NCBI GenBank assembly: GCA_008638375.1 | Contig: CM018031.1 | Span: forward strand, 17,453,915-17,517,914 | Source: Nyssa sinensis | Taxonomy: Eukaryota > Streptophyta > Magnoliopsida > Cornales > Nyssaceae | DNA: 64,000 nucleotides | Direction of reading: 5' to 3' | Shown here: positions 43,923-56,600 of the stretch, piece by piece | How positions within the stretch are numbered: position 1 is the first letter of the stretch | Layout: every line of letters starts with the position of its first letter | Program-made: the position numbers and the translations under genes | The notes under the pieces: model-generated | Databases searched by the model: none | Told to the model about the DNA's origin: nothing | Seen by the model: only the letters and a program-made list of their open reading frames with translations

Positions 43923-45050
43923 TTGCCTCCCTTAAACCAAGTTCTTCAAGTTTCACCATGCCAAATAATCTCTTCGGCTTCAAAAAAGAATTTGTTTTGA
44001 GCAACTTTGTAAAAATATCTGCAACTTGTTCATCAGAAGGACAAAATTCAAGCTGGATTTCCTTGTCATTCACCAAGTCACGAATGAAGTGAAAGTTGAT
44101 ATCAATGTGCTTGCTTCTCCCATGAAAAACCTGATTCTTCGTCAATGCAATGGCTGACTTGCTATCACAAAATATTTTTGTAGGACCATCCTGCTTGTAA
44201 TTAGACAATACCAAGCATTCACCATAACCAAACTGCTTGAGTAGCAGTATTTCCTGCTGCAATGTACTCTGTCTCTACTGTTGAAAGAATAATAACCTGC
44301 TGCTTTTTAGAAGACCAAGAAAATACACCTGAACAAAGATGAAAGACTTATCTTGAAGTACTTCTTTCGCATCTCAGTATCACCTGCCCAATCACTATCT
44401 GTATATCCAACAAGTTCCAGACTATTAAAAGAAGAGTAAAAAGTACCATCACTTTGCGTACCTCGAATGTATCGTAAAACACGTTTAGCAGCTTGAAAGT
44501 GAGATTGATGTGGAGTCTCCATAAATCTGCTAATCAACCCAACACCAAACACAATATCTGGCCTAGTAGAAGTTAAATATCTCAAGCTTCCTACCAACCT
44601 TTAAGATAGGTTAGATTCACAAAATCACCTATACCATCTCTCACTAACTTCAACCTCTCCTTAATTGGAGTCAAAATTAGATTGGACTTGTCCATCCTGA
44701 ACCTTTTCAAAATATCACTAGTATACTTTTTTGTGAAATAAAAATTCCACCATCTGTTTTAGCAACTTAAATGCCAAGAAAATAAAACATTAGTCCCATA
44801 TCTGTCATCTCAAAGTGAGTTATCATAACCTCCCTTGAATTCTGAAATTAACTTTGAATTATTTTTAGTAAATATCAAATCGTCAACATAGAAGCACATA
44901 ATAAGAATATCACTATGTGAATTATACTTGACATATAAAGTATGCTCATAAGGATATCTCTTAAAACCATGTTGAACAAAATAAGAGTCAATGCGTGTAT
45001 ACCACGCTCTAGGCACTTGCTTTAATCCATACAAGGGCCTTATTCAATCT
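43923..45050 (-). pseudogene. Copia pol: RT C-terminal half and RNase H
   Basis: On the minus strand: LYGLKQVPRAWYTRIDSYF (45035-44975), the RT active site CFYVDDLIF (about 44895), SLRYLTSTRPDI and AAKRVLRYIRGTQ (44590-44455), VGYTDSDWAGD (about 44400), then RNase H with IFCDSKSAIALTKN, GRSKHIDINFHFIRD and EQVADIFTK (44190-44000). One extra C near 45036 shifts the frame before LYGLKQ. Stops lie at about 44600-44800 and 44270-44310. Confidence 0.88.
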
Positions 45051-45699
45051 AAAGATGTCACATCCCGAACCCCTCCCTACGCGGATGTCGAGGACGTGAC
45101 TGCCAGTCGGTCACGACGCGACCAACCAAAGGCAAATTCTGAACTTTTCGACGAATTGCACTCCAACTGTAGGGTCAGATGCAGCGGAATTTAAAACTTT
45201 TTCTTTGTGTCACAGGAATGCAACTCACTTATCCATCATAAGAATATGTATCACAGAGCAAGACTAAATCCAGTCAGTCAACAATTCTAATCTCAGAGCA
45301 TATCTAAAATCAAGCATATAACAACAGAGCAGATCTAATATCTCTAGAGTACCATTAGTTCCATGAGCCATGTCTATCTAGTATATATCAGTCAAGTCAG
45401 TCATAACATACCACTCACCGGAATAACCAGGTTCGATCTACAATAAACCAGTCTCTATAATTCAGTGCCGTCAGATCCTTACTTGCAATGCCACTTGGCC
45501 TATTCACGTCATGTCATAGTACCTTCTAATCCAATGGAGGTAATTCCTGAAAAATGTGAGAATAATGGGGTGAGCTTAAATAAGCCCAGTGAGTAACACA
45601 GATTCCCTATCATGGGTTTCAAAACCAGTTTTGTGCTTCCAAGGCACATGGATAATTTAGTCATTTCAAAAATAACTATTTTTATAAATCCATTTCATA

Positions 45700-46460
45700 A
45701 GCAGTCTAGTACAATAAAACAGAATCGAACAAACAATACAAACGGATCGGAACATGACATAACCAATCGGTCAAAACAATAACTATTGCTAATATATCGG
45801 TCAAGACACAGACTTTTCATTAACGGAACGAATCACAATCGGGACTGAGTGGGAACAATAAGTCAGTCAAGACAGGGGCATATTAATAACAGAACGGAAA
45901 CATAACGGAACTAGACCATCTATCAATCAGGCCAGACAAATCATCAACGGATAGAATATAACGAAATCGAACGGAAATAATACATCAGTCAAGCAAAGGC
46001 ATATCGCGAACGGATAAAATTATAACGGAACTAAACGGTAACAATACACTAATCAAGACACAGGCAATCATGAACAGGACAACATAACGGAACTGGGTAG
46101 AAACAATATAACAATCAAGTCAGGGACACATCACTGTCGGAACTAATCATAACTGGACTGAACAATGTTTCAATCAAGACAGACGTATCATCAATGGACA
46201 GTACACAACAGAACTGGACCATATATCAATCAAAACAGACAGATCATCAACAGACGAAACATAACAGAATCGAACGGAATAATACATCAGTCAAAACAAA
46301 GACATATCATTAACGGATAGATCATAACGGAACTGGACCATATATCAATCAAGACAGACAAATCATCAACGGACGGAACATGTCAGAACCGGACGGAACA
46401 TATCAATCGAGAGCAGACATATCATTAACGGACAGCACATAACCGAACTGAACGGAATTC
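45700..46460 (-). repeat. ~60-bp tandem array inside the solo LTR
   Basis: About twelve degenerate units contain 'ataacggaactgga', 'atatcaatcaagacagac' and 'atcatcaacgga'. The LTR at 52913-57470 shows no such array at the matching place. Confidence 0.75.
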
Positions 46461-47129
46461 CTAATTCGAAGGACACAAGCACATCACGTGGAATGTGGTA
46501 CAAAGGGCGTACATTAAGTACATACATTTAAACAATATAGCATTCAGACAGTATACTATACAAAGCGGTACGATACAACAAAATGTTGTTCTTTGCCTAT
46601 ATCACATGGTTCATTTAATCGTTTCGGAAATAATGGTTCAATATATCCATTTTATCTCAACAGTTCAAAACGGGCAAAACAGTACGGAATGCTAGCACAG
46701 GGATCAGGAATATAGTCAATTATTTAAAAAGACTAAAACCATGTCATAAGTGATATAGTACGGAAAGGCATGCATTTAAATAATTGCACTTAAATAATTG
46801 CATTCAAAACAGATCAGTAAATCAAGGGACAGTATCAAAACAGTGTCAAAAGTTACTCACAAACTTTACGCTTATTTCCTTGCATAAATAATCCGATAAC
46901 CTCCAGGTACGTCAGGCATCTCCATGTATATCCTGAATAATAATCATCAATCACAGACAGATCATAACTCATCCATTCAGGTCTCATTCGTCATCTTAGG
47001 TATCTATCGGATTACCTAAGATAGCCTAGTAGCCTATCGCCCTTCCATTGGGTCTCACCCGAGGCTATTTCATTCTTTAATTAGGCTTAGCAGTTATTAG
47101 GATTATATCCTAAGTCATTTAGACTTCAA

Positions 47130-47560
47130 TTGTTATCAGTCAGGCACTCATTCAACCTTAGGGGCAAAATGGTAATTTTACCATTCTTGTCCCGGACCCT
47201 GTCGTGGTCTTCGGAATAGTCTTTATATCTTAAGTACAAAGTTCTACGTCCTTTGGACTCCAATCGGTATCAGTTAGGTTCTCATTTTAACCATAGGGGC
47301 AAAATGAAAATTTTGCCATTCTTATCCCGAACCTTGTTCTGGTCCTCAGAATATCCCATATATCGTATATATGAAGTTTTAAGTCTTTTAGACTTTAATC
47401 GGTATCAGTTGGGTACTTATTTAGTCTTAGGGGCAAAATGGTAATTTTGTCATTTTTGTCCCGGACCCTATCATGGTCCTCAGAACGTCCCATATATCTC
47501 ATGTATAAATTTGTAAGTCCCTTGGACTTCATTTGGTATCTGCTTTAGATCGTCGGGACA
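47130..47560 (-). repeat. Three ~135-bp tandem units inside the solo LTR
   Basis: Each unit carries 'ggtatcagttgggt', 'aggggcaaaatggtaatttt', 'cattcttgtcccgga' and 'tggtcctcagaa'. The first unit includes the perfect palindrome AATGGTAATTTTACCATT. The partner LTR has a single copy near 55600-55690. Confidence 0.75.
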
Positions 47561-50256
47561 CATCGGTCATTTCTCGTTTTACGCGTTGACTGTCTCGGAA
47601 TCTTATTTAGCCCTCCAGTGTTCATAATTATCCCTATGATAATTTATCAGATCAGTTTGACCTTTATTCGACCTCTACTTTGCACTTACAGTGCTCAGGG
47701 GTATTTTGGTCATTTTACGTTTTGTGTAATTCTGACCCCAATTCGTCATCTAATCAAGTATACAGTCTCACCAGTGTCTGGGCTCCTACCGGTATCAGTT
47801 TCGTCCCAATCGGACTTTGTTTAGGTCTCGTTCGGTATCAGGGGTAATTTGGTAATTTCATGTGTCGTATTTTTCGGGACCTCAGTTCATTAAACGGACC
47901 TCACCGTTGGGTTCAGAATGTCCGAGATAGTCAAAATAGGCTATCTGATATTTTTATTTGGGTCTGGGTACTATCGAAGGCAGTTCGGTCATTTATCACT
48001 TATGGGTCTGTATTTTTCGGGACTGTATTTCCAAAATCGGATTGTACCATTGAGTCCAGAATGCTTGAAATAGTGAAAATACACTATTTATTTAATTTAT
48101 TTGGACTCCGTTTGACAAATTAAATGTCCAGGGGTAAAATCGTAATTTTACCTGATTAATAAAATAATTAAATAATTATTTATTATTTAATTTCTTTAGC
48201 AGGGGCTTAAATGTATAATTTTTTCAAAATCTGGGCCACTGTGGAATACTCAGAACTGTTGGGGCAGATCCGTAATTTTCAGAAAGTTTCAGGGTCAAAA
48301 TATAATTTCATTAAATTAGGGTTCAAACCCCTTGGGTTTTAGGTTCAAAATTTGAACCGGTCCAGAACTCCAGTGAACCAACCGGTTCACTAACCCTCAG
48401 TGAATCGGAATTAAATATTCCTGTTATCCCCTAATTGGCCCTTAATTCATGGATAGCTTATTCCAATTTCTCCTATTTTAATTTTTAAAACCCGTAACCA
48501 AACAGGTAGGATCAGATTTTAAATTTAACACCCCAACACCAAAACGGTGCAGTTTTGTTAAAACAGTGGCACGGTCTTCAGGCGACATGTGTATGAGTCG
48601 ACTCGGCCCAACTCGAACGAGTTGGAGAGTCAACTCCATCTTCTCCAACACGCAGGGCGCTGTTGCCGTAAGTGCAGGTCCGGTTTTGCTCCATTTTCAT
48701 GCCATTTCAAGCACGGATTTCCACATGTCTTGGTCCCAAATTGTCCCTAGGAGTGATTCCAACAACTTGGCATCGATTTGGTGCCTCGAATCCAAGGATT
48801 AAGCTCGGTAGAACCGATTATTGCGCATTATTTCAGTTCGGCCGTGTGGCCTTGTTCCTCAACCAAATCGCACACGGTTTGGTTCTTTGTGACCCTTAGA
48901 ACAGGGGCTTCAATTCCCCATTTACAAATTTCGGTTTAAGTGTTCGTTTCAGGTTTTGGGTTCCATGGCCGAAAGGAATAGTGTCAAATTTGAGGGTCTT
49001 CCAGTGTGTTTTTGGGTCGCGTATCGTGATATTCAGAACCCTAGAAGTGTCTAGTTCATGTTCGGACCCTCAGTAATTGGTTTGGTTGAGGTCGATTCAG
49101 ACCTGCAACCTCAAGGTCATTAATGGCGGATTTCTTTCAGTTCTGGGGTTTTAGCCCTTATTCGACCCTCTCAGTTGTTCTATAGCAATCCTAGGCCCCT
49201 CAGTAGTGCATACATATATTTTATATGGCTCAGCAAACTCAAAACAGTAGTGAAAATCCAATAGAAAAATTCACAGTTTGATAGTTCTGAGGTGTTTACC
49301 TCTGTACAGCGACTTTCTCTCCTTGTTTGTGGCTTAAGGTGAGTTCCCAACATCTTGGCCTTGTCCCAATCGTGCTCTCCAGTCCTCGACTCCCTTCTTT
49401 TGCTCCTTCATGGAACACCCTCATGCATAGACCATGGATATACACATCACCCTCACAATGGTTCTCTCTCCCTCAACAGATCAGTCCTCCCAACAGTTTT
49501 TGATTTCTGAATATTTAGTTCACACACTTGGTGTTGTAGAGATCCCCCAACATTATCTCTCACATGTATACACACTTATACATATATTTCCATAAGTATG
49601 TTCAGCAATGAGGGGACTGGATAATCAGAGAGTGATGTAGGGTGATGTAATTCCATCATGTGGGGTTTGCATGGGTTGCCATTGGTCAATTTGGGTGGCA
49701 GCTTGGGGCAATTCATTGTTATATATCATTAAGTTGTGCATATGGGCACAAAGATGCTGGTGGCCACTTGGTTTAATTTTTGGATGGAATTCTTTCCCTC
49801 TATAGGTCAAGGGTTCAATTCCCCTTGACCACTAATTTGGCCATTTTTCACCATTTTGGGCTAAGGCCCTGTTTGGCTGCACATTAATTCAGTTTTTGAT
49901 GTTTGCCTCATAACTTTCATTCCGTAACTCCTTTTTCGATGCGGTTTGTTCCGAGAGTTTCATATTCCAGTTATCTACAGTGTCAGAGGTTCCGTGTCAT
50001 TTATTAGTCATTCGGGATTTCCGTGGTTAATTAATTCGAATTCCGTCAGTGTTAAATTGACATTATTTCACCTAATTAATTGGTAATTAGGTTCGGGTAT
50101 TGTACCCTATTCTCAAACATGTTTTAATTGTTTTATCGGTCTATCTTGACCGTCAGGAGATTAGGGTTAATTCCCTTGATTATTCTCTGAGCCGGTATTT
50201 AATTAATAATTAATATTTAATTATTAATTATACAGGATCGGGGTGTTACAAAAGAC

Positions 50257-50340
50257 CTTGTTTTTATGCCATTGTATCACATAGTTGGCAAGCTGCTCAA
50301 CATAAACCTTTTCTTTAAGTACACCATTTAAAACCGGACT
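50257..50340 (-). pseudogene. Copia pol: RT fragment between two insertions
   Basis: The minus strand reads FLNG-like SPVLNGVLKEKVYVEQLANY and ends HKNKVF. This is the RT segment immediately before RLNKALYGLKQ beyond the solo LTR. It stops at 50340, where the LARD-like element begins. Confidence 0.85.
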
Positions 50341-50624
50341 TAATTCATTGATATAGAATGGACGCATTGGGGCATGTATATTGATACTCTAGAGATATTT
50401 GGTGACTGATTCTAGACGTGCTCTGATGTGTTTGAATGAGTTGCATTTTTAATTTAAAAAAGGTTTTAATTTCCGCTGCTTTGACCCTACATTTAGAATG
50501 CAATTCATTATAAAGTTCAGAAGTTGCCTTTGGTTGGTCACATTGTCGGTGGAGAAAACTGACAAGGTGGCCAATTGGCATCACGCCCTCGGGATCCACG
50601 TAGGATGGGTTTCGAGTCCTGACA
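50341..50624 (+). repeat. 5' LTR remnant (last 284 bp)
   Basis: Nearly identical to 57187-57470, including 'gatatagaatggacgc', 'gatgtgttt' and 'caaggtggcca'. The few differences suggest recent insertion. Confidence 0.9.
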
Positions 50625-50627
50625 GAG

Positions 50628-50644
50628 TGGTATCAGAGCTTAGG
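50628..50644 (+). other. Primer-binding site (tRNA-Met type)
   Basis: TGGTATCAGAGCTTAGG starts 3 bp after the LTR end 'ctgaca'. Its flanking sequence is repeated downstream as part of the leader tandem array. Confidence 0.9.
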
Positions 50645-51180
50645 TTAATGGTCTTTGGGAAAGACCAAGTCCTGATTGAGGTTGATGTTTCTTGGGTGAC
50701 TAGGATGATCAGACGATCAATAACCCTCGGGAGACAATAGTAGGCTTATGAGCGAAGTTGATGACCTTAAGAGCTCGAGGACTACATCAGAGCTTATAGT
50801 TAATGATTCTTTAGGAAAGATCATACCAACATTGGATTTGAGGATTTGATGATTTAAATGATTAAATGATCAGTGGCTTTGGAGGATGATAATGTGTTTA
50901 GGTACTAAGATTAATGGTCTTTGGGAAAGACTACGCTATGACTGAATTTGATGATTCATGGGCGATTGAGATGATTAATCAAATAGTGACTTTTGGGAGA
51001 AAGTAGTATGCTTAAGGGCAAAGGTTAAGGATTCTTGAGAAGAATCATAATGGCATTGAGGTTGTCGATCTTTAAACGGTTGAGTTATGTATCGACTAGT
51101 AAATTAGGGAAGCTATAGTCTAAACAAGGGCAACGATTAATGCTCTTTTGGAAGATATAAGGAGGCTTGAAGGATAGTGA
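50628..51180 (+). repeat. Leader tandem array with hairpin in each unit
   Basis: Four clear units and one weak unit have a period of about 110-155 bp. Each has a 'cagagctta..ttaatg'-like start followed by a short hairpin: GGTCTTTGGGAAAGACC (50650), GATTCTTTAGGAAAGATC (50805), GGTCTTTGGGAAAGACT (50917) and GATTCTTGAGAAGAATC (51030). The bases differ on both arms while pairing is kept. Confidence 0.7.
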
Positions 51181-52899
51181 TGTGAGGAATTTGAGACTTT
51201 TGATAAATTGATGACACATCAGGAATATGAGGATTCTTGAGCAAATCATAGATAGGCCCTAATAGGGTAAAGAAAAATAGAGCCTTGGAAGACAACTACT
51301 GAATGGGCGAGATTGCCAAAGATAATATTGTAAATATGATGATTCTTTTGGAGACTGACGCATGATGAATGACTATTGGGGTGAAATTTAAATGGATCAT
51401 GTTGAACTAGATGACGGCATGACCCAATTGTGAATAATAGTTTGTCGAGTTAGCCGAGCTGCTTCAAAAGATAAATGATTGATTATTCTAAATAACTTTT
51501 GAGGACCAATGGAATCTAATGGTTAAAGAGACTGAACTTGTAGCAAATGTCTAGAAAGATGTGTGGGGACACAATTAAGATATAAGAGATACGTGATTCC
51601 TTGAGGTACTACAATAACAACTGTAATTGGGGAGAAAATAAGAACAACTAAAACTGTGATATTAAAGGAAGTTGTGAACTTCCATGATTACAAAAACCTT
51701 AATCAATCGTGATAAACTCTAATACCAAAAGTAATGACCGAATGACAAGATGACCAAATTTTTTAAGCAAATCTAAACAAAAAAAATGATATAAGGTCAA
51801 AGAGTGGACGAAATATATGAATTGTGAATAGCAGTCCTTGCAAATGAGTAAGTACTAGTATGATGTTAAATCCTTGGTTACGGATAAAACTGATCATATG
51901 ATAATGTGACTCTAAGGTCACAGAATGTATAAGAACTCCTCATACGGTTGAAAAGGTTCTCTGAGAGAACAACTTTTTAAATTTTGAATAACGATTAGGG
52001 AAGAAACGTAACATGTAATGAAAACTGAATATGGTTGCTGAGTACGAAAAACTGAATATGGTTGCTGAGTACGAAAAACTAAACATCCGAATAACCTTTG
52101 AACAAAGGTAAGGAAAACAAAAATAATGGCTGTAAATTAAAAATTCATAAAACTATGAGATTTAAATTGTTCAAATGATTTGAAAGGTTCGAGGTGAACC
52201 GAATATGATCTTACAAATAAGAATGCCTACAAAAGTATACTATAATACGAAGAATTGTTGACTGGAGTAAAAGACTGCCCAAAGAAACTTTTAATAAGTC
52301 TATTAAGACTTAAAGAAGAAATGAACAAAATATAATTGCTACACTTAATCCATGAAGGAATGGGAGGACAAAAATCTATGGAAGGTTCAATCGTGAACAA
52401 AAGACAAAAGGGTATCCGTGCCAACCTTTGAATTGAAAGAAATGAATGAACTAATCTCCTCAACCCATCTAGTTGATAAAAATATGTATACGCAAGAATC
52501 CGAAAACAAAGGCAGGTGTGCCAATAAAATAGTACAAATGAAACGAAAGAGGATTGGTGAATCTTCAGCTTAAGTAACTGTTGGAAATGGGCACATCATT
52601 AAGAACTACATATGAGTATTACGAATGAAACAAAAAGTTACCCTTACATGGGATAAAATGTTGTAACACAATAAACACACGAGTGAACCATCCTGGCACA
52701 TGATGCGCCATGTGACACCAATAGAGGTTGGAAAACCATGAACGCTCATGTAATCACAACTCAGCGTCAAATAAAAATTGATATGACAACTAGACGTGGG
52801 ATTAATCAAAATGCTGGTAACAGTGAGAAATCATAAGCATAAAAGAGGTTAGAGTCTCCTAGATATGATTAACTAAGTTTTGAAGACAAAACTTCTTTT
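51180..52899 (+). other. Non-coding internal region of the LARD-like element
   Basis: No Gag or Pol motif is visible in any frame, and stops are dense. A short perfect duplication of 'actgaatatggttgctgagt' lies at about 52026-52070. Confidence 0.7.
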
Positions 52900-52912
52900 A
52901 AAGGGGGTAGGA

Positions 52913-53608
52913 TGTAACACCCCGACCAAATTAATTAATAAGTAGATCGCTAATTATTAATTAGAAACAAAATAAAGAACGATTAAGAAAATTTATCGAG
53001 ACTTCCCGATAATTACAAAGGACTAGTGGAAGAATTAATATACGAAGAAGTAATGTAATCTAATCGTTTGGAGCAAAATTTGAAATACCGTGATTATAAA
53101 ATTAACAAGCCTTGGGAACCGCGAGGAAAATAGATACGGTGCAAAGCTTAGAATATCAAGGCTAACCCGGGTAGGAAACTACTAAAAGAAACCGCTTCGC
53201 AAAAAGGAAAATAAAAAGAAAGATATGAAGTAAAATCCAAAATATGCATTTTGATTTGCCAAATAGGGCATAAGATAAAAAATGGCCAAAAGAGGCAAAA
53301 AGAGTTGGACATGGGAATTGATCCTTAGATCAAAAAGAGTAAGGAACTTATCCCCAAAAGTTAATCACTTGGCCACAAGCACTTTTGTGCTTTAATATTC
53401 ATAAGATATATATTTATGTACCATGGAATGCTTAAATTCAGAACATCAAAAATAAGGTGGCAGCCCTTCATTAGACCACCACCCCTACCAATTAAATTAC
53501 ATGCAACAAAATAAAATATAAAATTAAGATTTTGCAATTATATATATATACCTAAGCCTATTGCATATGGGAGTGAACATTCAGACATAAAGAGAAAGAG
53601 GTTTGTGA

Positions 53609-53639
<31 letters not shown>

Positions 53640-56600
53640 TTTGTGAAGAGAGAGAGAGAGAGATTTGTGAAAATGCACTAAGTGACATGTGCTGTATGTT
53701 CAAACCTTGTGTGTGTGCATGAGTGAAGCTGTGTATGTGAGAGATTTCTATGTGTGAGAGCTGTGTGCGAGTGAAGGAGTGTGTGAAGGTTTGTGAGAGT
53801 GTGTCCACTCGGAGGAGCACAAAGAGGAATGAGGCTGAGCTGATTTGAAGGAGCTCAATGAATCAAAACTAAGCTAAAATAAAGAGGGACTCACTGTCAA
53901 GTAGAGGTATAAACCACCAAAAAACTCAGAATTCTCATTTTTGAATTTCTGCTTGCTGTTTCAGTTTCTTTTTCAACCATATAACTGCATGCATGGATTA
54001 ATCTATCAAAACTAGGGTCTTAAGCATGTAAGGAGAGGGCCAAAAGGGCTTGGAAAGCCCTCAACTAGGAACAACTGCCATTAAAGGACCTTGCTTAAAC
54101 TGGGTCTGATTCGACTTAAAGAAAACCTTGATTTAGGTATGAGGATCGAAACTAGGAAGAGAATGATGCACAATGCAACAAGAATCTAGTGAAAAGGCTC
54201 AAAGACGAGCCCTAAAACTCGAGTTGCAAGTCACGGGTTTCCTTTGGAACACCCCCAAAACGCGATTCAAATTTGAATTCTTGAATGCAATGAGAAACCC
54301 AACACTTATACGATCCTAACAGGCTAATAACCAACATTTGATGGAGAAATAAGCATAAGCCGCGAGCTTATTCAAAATGACCATGAAAGCTCGATAGAGC
54401 TTTTGAGCTTGATATACAACGCGAAACTAATGCCAAAATTTTAGTTAAGCTTCCAGAAACACGTAAGAGTCGAAAACAGTAAAGATCCATGCTTTAAAAC
54501 CCCACGAAATTGACGAGAAAATTTTAGGATTTTGTCTGGTTCATGTCTCCCTTGATGAGGAAGATGATGAACAGTACCGCAGGTCGGGTATCGGGTCAAT
54601 AACGGTTCGGGTCCCGACCATATAATGTGTGGGTCTGAATTTGATCAACACGGCATCGTTTGGGACGTTTCATTAAGTGACGTGGCAGACCGGCTTGGAC
54701 CAGTTGGTTCTTAATGGTTTAGGTCCGGTTCACTTAAAGGTGGGGCGAACTAGTTGGTTTTTAGAATAAATTTTAAATGAATTTAGAAACCAACTATTGA
54801 ACCTGTAGGTTCAAGTTAAACCTAAAAGCCGGTAGTTTCTATAATTATAGTCGAACCCCTTAAGAATTATTTCGAACAAACCCCTAAACAATAAATAAAT
54901 AATAAAATAATTTATTTAATTATTTTATTAAATGGGTAAAATAACTATTTTACCCTTGGACAATAAATGAGTCAAATGAAGCCTAAATTAAATAAATAAA
55001 TTAGTGTATCTTTACTATTTCGAGCATTCCAGACTCAACGGTAGAGTCCGATTTGTGGAATTAAGTCCCGAAAAATATAGACACGTAAATTATAAATGAC
55101 TGTATTGCCCCTAACAATACCCAATGCTAGTTAGACATAAAAGATAGTCCATTTTAATTATGTCGGACACTCTGGACTCAACGGTGAGGTCCGTATTAAC
55201 AAACAAAGTATTGAAAAACGTGACGTGTGAAAATAAAAAATTACCAAAATGCCTTTGGTATAGAACGAAGCCAAAATAAAGTCCAAATTGGACAAAATTG
55301 ATACTGATGGAAGTCCAAATAATTATGAACTCACAAACGTGACTAAATAATGATTCGGGGTCAGAATATCATAAAATATGAAATGACCAAACTACCCCTC
55401 AACATAGAAAATACAAAGTAAAGGCCGAATAAATTTGGAAAGAATGCCAATTTAATGTAAAGCATAATTATAGGGCTAAATAAGACTCCGAAACAGTTAG
55501 AGTATAAAATGAGAAATGACCGATGTGCCCGATGATCAAAAGCAGATACCAAAGGAAGTCCAAAAGTCTTAGAAATTTACATGTAAGCTATCGAAAATAT
55601 TCTAAAGACCATGATAGGGCCCTGGGGCAAGAATGACAAAATTACTATTTTGCCCTAAGGTCAAATAAGTGCTTAATTGATAACGACTAGAGTCAAAATG
55701 ACTTAAAATATTATTCTGACTTAAAATATTATTCTGATAGCTACTAAGCATACTTAAGGAATTTAATAACATAAGTTGAAACCCAATGAGTGGGTAATAG
55801 GCCAATGAACCTAATTAGGGGATCTAATAGACTCCTAAGATAATGAATAAGACATGAATGAATGAATTCTGATCTGTCTGTGATTAATGACGATTATTCA
55901 GGCTATGCAAGGACATGCCTGAAGTATATAGAGATTATTAGAGTATTTGTAAATGGAGAATGCAATACTAAGAAGCCGAGGTAAGTAACTCCTATGCTTT
56001 ACTATGGGTTATTCCCAGCCAGTCTCGTTATTTCTCACATGCTACCAAATTTGTACTCTATCACTACCTATTAAACTTGATTTCTCCGATTTGATGCCAA
56101 TCGACTTGTGATCAACTATTCATGCCTGTACTTCAGATTCGGCTTGCTTGCCTATATCTTTTCTGATCTTGATTTGCTGATACTTAAGCATATTTATACC
56201 ATCATGTATACCATGTCATGATCTTGTAATATATCTTATTGATGAAAATCTTGTTGACCCACACACTTATGTCTCGTTGATTGACATTTTGGCTATTTCA
56301 CATGATTGTACATCCCGTGTGAAAATTTATTGATCATGATATTTGGTATGTGCTTGGGGTTGTGCTTAGTCACAACGACCCATCTATTCTCATATGTGGG
56401 GTGGACCTTTTGGGGTCTGTTGTGTCTTTCAAGACATGTTGTGTCCTTCGGGACCTGCAGTAAAAGAGCTCTTGCGCTTTTCAGTAAGCCCGAGGAACTG
56501 AGGCGAATTTGAATATGCATGTTTTGGGGGTATGCCGGGCCCCGTTTTGTTAATGCATCTATTTTGTTAGAATTTGATAATGACGTTTTTGCATTGTTGA

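Larger units (their letters stand above)
45056..50251 (-). mobile_element. 5.2 kb solo LTR of a long-LTR (LARD-like) family
   Basis: It runs from TGTCACATCC to GTGTTACA between perfect duplications AAAGA (45051-45055 and 50252-50256). Removing it with one duplication joins KVF to RLNKALYGLKQ of the copia RT. It is the reverse-orientation homologue of the LTR at 52913-57470: both share 'gcgaccaaccaaaggcaa', the start TGTAACACCCCG and the segment around 48050 against 55030. It has no internal region, so it is a solo LTR left by LTR-LTR recombination. It also carries tandem arrays absent from the partner. Confidence 0.88.

Noticed and set aside
47253..48123. Several 60-90 codon plus-strand frames
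   Set aside because: They fall in the tandem units and unique part of a solo LTR and show no conserved motif.
49625..49810. Minus-strand frame with a possible small secreted protein look
   Set aside because: It lies inside the solo LTR, with no homologue I recognise and no support beyond length.
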